64,000 bases of DNA from Alopecurus myosuroides (taxonomy: Eukaryota; Streptophyta; Magnoliopsida; Poales; Poaceae). Under the pieces are notes generated by a model. It did no database searches. It was not told where the DNA came from and saw only the letters and a list, made by a program, of their open reading frames with translations. The stretch lies in NCBI GenBank assembly GCA_028641055.1, contig CM054060.1, forward strand, positions 244,603,540 to 244,667,539. The letters run 5' to 3'. Position numbers and translations under genes: made by a program. This document shows, one piece after another, positions 58,617 to 64,000 of the stretch. The first letter of the stretch is position 1, and each line of letters starts with the position of its first letter.

Positions 58617-60392
58617 GGGGCTACTCCCATCGGGAGCACTGCCGTGCACCCGATAAATTGAAGAAGCGACATTAGAATATCTTTGAGTCTATGCCCGATT
58701 ACAAATAATTGCACATAGACTCGGGGGCTACTCCCATCTGGAGCTTTTGTCGCGCAACCGATCAGCGCTATGTGCGCACTCGACATATTATCAAGTCGGA
58801 AGCATCTGACACGTCAGCCACGTACCTGAGGAGCTCCTTGTTGTGATCGTACAAACCGCATATTAATTCGGATAGAGAAAAGCAAAACATCAAACTTATT
58901 CGCCTCGACGAGACGCACACGATTTCGCGGACTAATTCGCGAAATAAGAATATCTTAAAGATTTTTCGGGTCCATCTTCTTGTGTGGACTTGGGGCTCAG
59001 CGTTGCGGCCACATGTACAGTTTGTCGTGCGATTCCGCCGCGTCCGCGTCAACTACACGAACTCCTCGTCGACTCCGTCTCCGTGTGGAGTACAACTCCA
59101 CAGTGTCCGTGTCAACTACACGACCTCCTCGTCGATTCCGTCCGCCGTGTCGAGTACACATCCACTGCGTAGACCCCGTTTGCCTTGTCAACTACACGAC
59201 CTTCGCGTCGACTTCGTTCGCCGTGTCGAGTACACCTCCACCGCGTCGACTCCGTCCGCCTCATCAACTACACGACCTTCTCGTCGACTTCGTTCGCCGT
59301 GTCGAGTACATCTCCACTGGGTCGACTATTTTTGCTTCGTTGACTACACGACCTCCGTGTCAAATCTATCCGCCGTGTCGAGTACACATCCACCGTGTCG
59401 ACTCCGTCCGCCTCGTCTACTACATGACCTCCTCGTCGACCCCGTCCGCCGTGTCGAGTATATATCCATTGCATCCGCTCCGTCACGTCTAGTCTCTGAC
59501 ACTTCTCGCCACGTCCCATCGCCGAAAACGTCAACCAACAGGCTTATTTTCGTCGGAATCTTCAAACAAAAAGGCACCCGCCAGAATCATCGCCGAAAAC
59601 GTCACGGCTCCACTACACAAAAAGGCAGTCGCCACATTCATCACTGAAAACATCGCGACTCCGGTACTCGGCGCGACACGAAATATCTCGACTCCCAGGT
59701 CGTATTGCCATCGCGGCACGCCTGGATGCCGCGTTTTTCAAGCGTGAAGGTAAGACCCAAGGATCCGTCTTTTGGGCCAAGGAATCGCACTCATGCTGCA
59801 TTCCCTGGTAATTTCTGTGTTGATAGGATGATGAAAAATCCTGGCGGACGCGCTAGGTACTCATTCAAAGGTTAAACTTGGCTCAGTAAGTCCTCCACGA
59901 CATGAGTCGCAATAATCACCTATCCGGATTCGAGCCGAGGGACTCGAATTTGTGTAGGTTAGTACTGTTTTTGCCCGAGTGCAATTAATTGGTCCCGATC
60001 CGTCGAGTGAACCAAGCGGCTGGGACACACCCCTTTATAAATTGCAAAAAACAACATATCTCCTGGCTCCATATGCGAGTCCTCGCAACGGGATACATGC
60101 ATCATTACAACATGATACATACATCCTCACAACAGGATCCATTCATCCTCACAACAGGATCCATACATCCTTAAGCTCTATGAACTTCCGAGTCACGGGT
60201 CTCCAGATGGAAAATATATTCGACTCCACGACTTATTGGGTCCTCCAAACTCGACGATCATCAGGTCCTTCGGACTCAACGACTTATTTACTGCTAAAGA
60301 CACGACAACTCATCAACTACTCTTCAGAATCGAAACTTGTCCTTGAGTCTCTACCCGACTCAAACGAGTCGACTAAGACACTCGGGGGCTAG
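58617..60392 (+). other. 3' internal end of a plus-strand Tat Gypsy element, with minisatellites
   Basis: This is non-coding sequence with GGGGCTACTCCCATC blocks (58617, 58719), typical of the Tat 3' region. Tandem repeats occur at 59045-59480 (period about 70-76 bp, about six units built on CAACTACACGACCTCCTCG), at 59515-59660 (about 50-bp units with GCCGAAAACGTCA) and at 60105-60172 (about 25-bp units with ATCCTCACAACAGG). It ends in the polypurine tract ACTCGGGGGCTAG at 60380-60392. The frames seen through the repeats are not genes. Confidence 0.75.
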
Positions 60393-60863
60393 TGACGTGC
60401 GGGACACTCACCATGTCCACTAATTAAGCCTACAGGTTGCTACGTTACAGGGAGCCCACTCGAAGTCCCATCCTGGTCCAAGAAGCCATGGTCGATTTCT
60501 TAAAGCACGAGACAAGAACTCATATCCGTAGTCTACTAGGACTCATGTAAACCTCTCCTGGCTATATATAAAGCCAGAAGTGAGGAGCGAAAATACAAGC
60601 ACAACTGGACGCAATCATAGACTAGACAATACACGGGAGAAACCCCGTACGCTTCACTATGGCATCGTCATTGTAACAACTCGACTAGCTCATCATAATA
60701 TAGATCAGACAAGGAGGAGTAAGGGTTTTACCTTTACGAGGGCCTCGGACCTGGGTAAACCTTCCCTCCTTGTTAACCGTCGAGATCACCAGCGTGTATC
60801 TGTCTCCTAATCTACAAACTTTAATATCCCATACGAGGGATCTGCCGAGTTAAGGACTCGACA
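60393..60863 (+). repeat. 3' LTR of plus-strand Tat Gypsy element
   Basis: This 471-bp LTR runs from TGACGTGCGG to AGGACTCGACA. TATATATAAA at 60563-60572 sits between inverted-repeat arms CTGGCT (60558-60563) and AGCCAG (60572-60577). The R/U5 part shares GTTTTACCT-ACGAGGGCC with the other two Tat LTRs. Directly beyond 60863 begins genic sequence. Confidence 0.85.
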
Positions 60864-60902
60864 GCTACGTCCCGAGCCGCTGGCTTCCCAGTAGTTTGCC
60901 AT
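60864..60902 (-). pseudogene. First 13 codons of a host gene cut by the Tat LTR
   Basis: On the minus strand an ATG at 60902-60900 opens MANYWEASGSGRS, and the LTR begins immediately after codon 13. Upstream are a CT/GC-rich 60-90-base leader, a TATA-like GGATAAAA (60991-60998) and a G-box (61041-61048), the expected layout of a grass promoter. I do not recognise the protein from 13 residues. The body of the gene is not in this window in this direction, so it was either displaced by the element chain or deleted. Confidence 0.5.
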
Positions 60903-61050
60903 TGGAGCGATGGGGAGGGCTAGCGGAGCGGCGGGAGGCAAGTGGGAGGCGAGCGAGAGGGATGTGCACGGGGACGCGACGCGGTTGGCCTTTTATCCTC
61001 CGCCAGGTAGGTCGAAGGGTAGTGCGCTGGCATTAATACGCCACGTGGGG
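60903..61050 (-). promoter_or_regulatory. Promoter and 5' leader of the cut-off gene
   Basis: The G-box palindrome CCACGTGG is at 61041-61048 and the TATA-like GGATAAAA (minus) at 60991-60998. A transcription start would fall near 60965, followed by a pyrimidine-rich leader (minus: CCCTCTCGCTCGCCTCCC) to the ATG at 60902. G-boxes of this type bind bZIP/bHLH factors in plants; binding here is inferred. Confidence 0.5.
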
Positions 61051-61440
61051 AAGGCACAACGTCGGCCGCGTGGCCCGCGAAACATCGTGTCTCCGCCGTA
61101 AATGTGTTGCGTGCTGCAGACGGCCGTCGCTCGCGCGCCTTGGAAACTGGCAAAGTGCGTCATTAACGCAGGCGCATCGGCTTCCTGCACGGCGTATTTA
61201 ATCAAACCCGAGCGCTCTGTTTGTATGATGTTTGTATGACAAGGTGGCCCTGTTTGTTGGATGGGTTGATCGGACAATGTCCGACGCCCCCGAACAGCCT
61301 CTCAAGTTTGGACGTGCCTCGTGGGATTGCCGGACATAATTTTGCTCGAGCCGACCACCGCTGTGAATGGTTTTCGTGTCCAAACCCCCAATAGACCATT
61401 TAAAAAGAGGATTTAAAAATGATTGGGCTGCTCGTAGAGA
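61051..61440. other. Low-copy intergenic sequence, possible old repeat
   Basis: GC-rich to 61190, then mixed. The stretch GTAGAGATGCTCTTAG near 61434-61449 resembles the GAGCATCTC ends common in grass MITEs and small repeats, but I cannot define a matching left end. No coding region is supported. Confidence 0.35.
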
Positions 61441-61444
61441 TGCT

Positions 61445-61545
61445 CTTAGCACCTTGAATCTACATATTAAAACATATCTAGATACGTCTTTTAGAAAAGA
61501 AAAAAAAGGTAAAACATTTTACATTACAGAGGGAATTACTTAGTT
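61445..61545. mobile_element. Probable Stowaway-type MITE remnant
   Basis: AACATATCTAGATACGTC (61471-61488) and TTACAGAGGGAATTACTT (61524-61541) resemble the internal and terminal parts of grass Stowaway MITEs (GTCTAGATACATCC, GGAGGGAGTA). The left terminal repeat and TA duplication are not clear, so it is a decayed or partial copy. Confidence 0.4.
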
Positions 61546-61930
61546 TGAGCTCGTAGTTTTACTGAGGTGAACCCATTGCTTAATTTTCCTTGGCATCGCC
61601 CACCTAGGAATACCGAGTCACAAACGACCTCTTGTTTTCTGCCGGACCTATTAAGGATTGCTGACCGTCTTGCTGTTACAGCACCACTCAGACGAAATAA
61701 ATCAGTAGGCTATTCCTTGCATCTGGGCCCGATCGGCGGCGTGCCGTCCCGGCGGGCCAGGTCAAAAGGCCGGCACCAACCAAAAGGACAGGCAAAAAAG
61801 GCGTTCTCCGATCAAACGAGGCGGCTGGTACTGTCTCCAGTCTGAACCTACCTGGCGTCGTGTCGTGCCTCGTAGGTGCACCTGGTTCGCTCGATCCTTC
61901 CTGGCTCCCTCGGCGCCGGCCTGCTCGCGC
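61546..61930. other. Intergenic upstream region of the 49-codon ORF
   Basis: Mixed composition turning GC-rich after 61720. No convincing repeat or coding region. It probably holds distal promoter elements of the ORF at 62092; none is specific enough to call. Confidence 0.4.
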
Positions 61931-61933
61931 GCG

Positions 61934-62091
61934 TATATAAATCTCCCGGCGAGCGCACATGCCATGCCATCGATCTCTCTCTTGATAATTAAACCTCTCT
62001 CTTAGAGTATCGTCGTCAAGATCTCTCTGTCGCAAGCTATAGCTCAAGACTCAGTCTGTTTGTCCGGTTAAGCTCAACTTTCGTCCGGCTG
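61934..62091 (+). promoter_or_regulatory. TATA box and 5' leader of the 49-codon ORF
   Basis: TATATAA at 61934-61940 lies in a GC-rich promoter. A start site about 25-30 bases downstream (near 61965) gives a leader of roughly 125 bases with CT-repeats (ATCTCTCTCTTG near 61972), common in grass genes. Two ATGs at 61959 and 61964 lie at or before the likely start site. The ATG at 62092 follows it. Confidence 0.6.
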
Positions 62092-62241
62092 ATGGCGGCG
62101 GGCTCGGCGGCCTCAGGGGCGGACGAGACGGTGCCGGTGCAGGAGCAGCGGCGGAGGCTCGTCGACCAGGAGACCGTCGACCGGGGCGTCGCCTACGCGC
62201 TCATGGTCGTCGCGCTCGTCGCCACGTACGCGCTTCACTAG
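62092..62241 (+). CDS. Small 49-residue protein with C-terminal membrane segment
   Basis: ATG at 62092 to TAG at 62239-62241 encodes 49 residues. Residues 1-16 are Ala/Gly/Ser-rich, 17-31 are charged (QEQRRRLVDQETVDR), and 32-48 form a hydrophobic stretch (GVAYALMVVALVATYAL) ending in His. That is the layout of a tail-anchored or single-pass membrane peptide. The codons are strongly GC-ending, as in grass genes, unlike the surrounding transposons. A TATA box 150 bases upstream and a CT-rich leader support transcription. I do not recognise the family; function unknown. The gene has no stops, frameshifts or transposon insertions, and no intron is needed. Confidence 0.6.
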   Translation: MAAGSAASGADETVPVQEQRRRLVDQETVDRGVAYALMVVALVATYALH

Positions 62242-63331
62242 CCATGCTTCCATCGGCTCCGGCCCGTTGATGCCAATGACGGCCGGAGAGGAAGGATTGT
62301 GTTGAGGATTTGTGTTCATCCGCCTCCGCGAGCTGCAGCCTGCAGAGTTCCACCTGTAACAACACTTCATCTGCCATGTAACTACGATTATTATTTGTTT
62401 CCTTCGAGAAAATTATGTCGAGGCAATGCGAGCCAGATGGCTATGTATGCAGCTTAAGTGAGGATGGAGTACCATACTTCACTATCATGCATACGACGCT
62501 ACCGTGTATGAAGATACTGTCACTATAATATTATGCATAGTAATATATTACTAGTATTATTATAGTCACATCTTATTTATTTGTTTATAGAACCCAATAC
62601 AAATATGTGTATAAGATCTGCTTGGCTTTAAAACGTTTATGTGCTACGACACCCCAATTCATTAATTGTTGCGCCACATAAGATTTTTATAAGCATATTA
62701 CCTACTACCTATGATATTCCCATTATGAAAGGCTTTATAAGCCCACTTCTCTATATTTACCACCCATTTCTATGGCTGGATCATTTGTTCCTGAATAGCT
62801 TCATGTCTCTGCGTGTTGTTTTTCTTCCAAAAAATAAAGAAGTTGTAGGTTCCAAATTATGGAGCCAATTCCGTTGAATTTTTCTAGAATGTTAAATTTG
62901 TTGAATATGGAGAAAAAAAACTTATTTTGAGCAAATTTCATACATTACTAATCAAAACTTTGGCTAGTGCTACAACACTTAAAAAAAATCCAGGTTCCAT
63001 ATATGCCATTTAAATTCTTCACCGTTGCAAATACAACACCATCGCTGACCATGTAAAATACTTATACCTCTATAAAATTCTTAGTAGATTGACTAATGTA
63101 CCCCTTAATAATGTGTGGTCCAACCTAGGTCAAGGACAAAGAAAGAAAAAGCTCTCTCTTTCTGACCTACTCAACTCGTCTGCATATTCCCCGACGTGTT
63201 CCATGTCTTGTATCGACCGACGACATCCTCCCCTTCCTGCCAAGTATAGCAACGACAACTATCTTTGGCAGATTGACGTTGGCCTCATTCCTCGCAAGCG
63301 CAATGCTTTTTTCCTAGGTAGCACCATTCCT
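62242..63331. other. 3' flank and AT-rich intergenic sequence
   Basis: The first 170 bases are the likely 3' untranslated region of the small gene, without a clear AATAAA. Around 62460-62600 alternating AT sequence with GTATGAAGATACTGTCAC and AATATTATGCATAG resembles small grass MITEs but cannot be bounded. A poly-T/A region is near 62910. A 87-codon frame at 63089-63349 is not supported as a gene. Confidence 0.4.
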
Positions 63332-64000
63332 CTTTTTTTTTGCGTATAAAAGATAACTTAAGCATTAGCAATGTTACAGTCATCACTAGCCGCGCTAGTG
63401 ACTTCAATCGGTAGGTTGGTATACCGGACCTCCGATTTCCTTTGAACTCTATTCGATTTTAGCCAGCTCATGGCTAACCCGATTTCCTTCTCTGCTAATG
63501 CTCACTATCCCAATATCTCTCCCTTTCAATAACTCATGAATTGAGCTAACTCTAAAGGCATGGATGGAGGTATTTGGGGTCTTGGGGTTTAGGAGATATG
63601 CCGCTTCCCTGCAATCAGTTTCCACCGTGATCTTGCTGTTTGTCCATACCAGCGAGAGGCGGGTACCTTCCTCGATCGCCCTAATCTCCGAGTCCAGGGC
63701 GTCGGAGCAGTTTGTGAGGTAGACACATGCCGCAGCCAGTATGTCTCCGAACTCATTCCTCAAGACCACTCTTGCTCCAGCTTCACCATCCTGAGTAAAA
63801 GCACCATCCACATTGATTTTTGTCTCACCTGGTTTTGGAGGAATCCATTTTCTCTGGTGCTTTGTGCAATTTCGGCCTTTAGCTTTGGGTATGCTGGTTC
63901 CCAAGGGATGATCCACCAGCATTTTTCCTTTTACAAAGTCCACATCCAGGTTTTGTTTGATAATTTGCAAGGATTCCCTGTAACTAATGAGAAAACGGCG
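63332..64000 (-). mobile_element. 3' end of a non-LTR (LINE) retrotransposon
   Basis: A nine-base T-run at 63333-63341 on the plus strand reads as a short poly-A tail on the minus strand, followed upstream by a 100-base 3' untranslated region and the RNase H frame ending at 63449. Order and polarity fit a LINE whose body lies beyond 64000. No target duplication can be checked because the 5' end is outside. Confidence 0.55.
63449..64000 (-). CDS. RNase H domain (RVT_3 type), partial at window end
   Basis: The open frame runs from the window end (RRFLISYRESL before QIIKQN) to TAG at 63449. From its 173 internal residues: KINVDGAFTQDGEAGARVV carries the first catalytic Asp (about residue 55), ALDSEIRAIEEG the Glu (about 95), and TVETDCREAAYLL the second Asp (about 119). 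The final motif reads EGNRVSHELAKI with His where an Asp or His is seen in plant members. Such domains are found in plant LINEs and in derived single-domain proteins. The frame has no break here, so a domesticated gene is possible, but the LINE 3' end is more likely. Confidence 0.65.
   Translation of the reverse strand, partial: RRFLISYRESLQIIKQNLDVDFVKGKMLVDHPLGTSIPKAKGRNCTKHQRKWIPPKPGETKINVDGAFTQDGEAGARVVLRNEFGDILAAACVYLTNCSDALDSEIRAIEEGTRLSLVWTNSKITVETDCREAAYLLNPKTPNTSIHAFRVSSIHELLKGRDIGIVSISREGNRVSHELAKIE

Noticed and set aside
58982..59647. 221- and 170-codon frames through the minisatellite
   Set aside because: Open in several frames and both strands because the repeat unit lacks stops; Ser/Thr/Pro/Arg repeats only.
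60105..60172. Short direct repeats of about 25 bp considered as a CRISPR-like array
   Set aside because: No constant repeat/variable spacer alternation, plant nuclear context, inside a Tat 3' region.
62460..62600. Possible Tourist or other MITE in AT-rich sequence
   Set aside because: Some resemblance to grass MITE sequence, but neither inverted ends nor a duplication could be defined.
63089..63349. 87-codon plus frame before the LINE tail
   Set aside because: Ends in the T-run of the LINE insertion, no recognisable domain, mixed codon use.

Overview
The window is plant nuclear DNA, almost certainly from a large-genome grass of the wheat/barley (Triticeae) type. About 95% of it is a nest of LTR retrotransposons. 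The clues are the element types (SIRE-type Copia, Tekay-type chromovirus, Tat and Athila lineages of Ty3/Gypsy), plant tRNA-Met and tRNA-Asp primer binding sites, many stop codons that look like C-to-T decay, and short GC-rich genic sequence at the right end. Species and family names are not claimed from memory.

Layout. (1) 1-6118: minus-strand Tat-lineage Gypsy element cut by the window start (integrase, extra RNase H, RT, protease, gag, PBS, 5' LTR). (2) 6119-58319: an old plus-strand SIRE-type Copia element, the host of most of the nest. Its gag is at 6119-7159 and 21798-22184, pol at about 22185-26571, an env-like third ORF at 27482-28208 and 55696-56450, and its 3' LTR at 56957-58319. 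(3) 7160-21792: a complete minus-strand chromovirus with 4.3-kb LTRs and a CCTAT target duplication, inserted in the Copia gag zinc knuckle. Its polyprotein is one frame with four stops. (4) 28209-55695: two Athila-like elements that carry gag and protease but no RT or integrase. They lie head to head (minus 28209-35570, plus 35571-55695) and their 5' LTRs are joined at a truncated inverted junction. (5) 36507-47210: a complete non-autonomous plus-strand element with 3.4-3.5-kb LTRs and a GAACT duplication, inserted in one of those LTRs. Its LTR ends and an internal block resemble the chromovirus in (3). (6) 32410-33489: a Tat fragment inside the minus Athila-like copy. (7) 58320-60863: a truncated Athila-like LTR followed by the 3' end and 3' LTR of a plus-strand Tat element.

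Right end, 60864-64000, is low-copy sequence. A promoter with a G-box and TATA box, a short leader and 13 codons on the minus strand is cut by the Tat LTR at 60863. A TATA-driven 49-codon ORF with a C-terminal membrane segment lies at 62092-62241. A LINE-type RNase H reading frame runs off the window end.

Relative ages follow from nesting and LTR comparison by eye. The Athila-like LTRs differ by about 7% over 308 bp, while both the chromovirus and the non-autonomous element differ by about 1.5-2% between their own LTRs. No host defence system, gene cluster or CRISPR array is present. The most noteworthy items are the cut-off gene, the 49-aa ORF, the head-to-head LTR junction, the covarying hairpin around the TATA box of three Tat LTRs, and the leader-plus-intron layout in front of third ORFs in two unrelated retroelement lineages.
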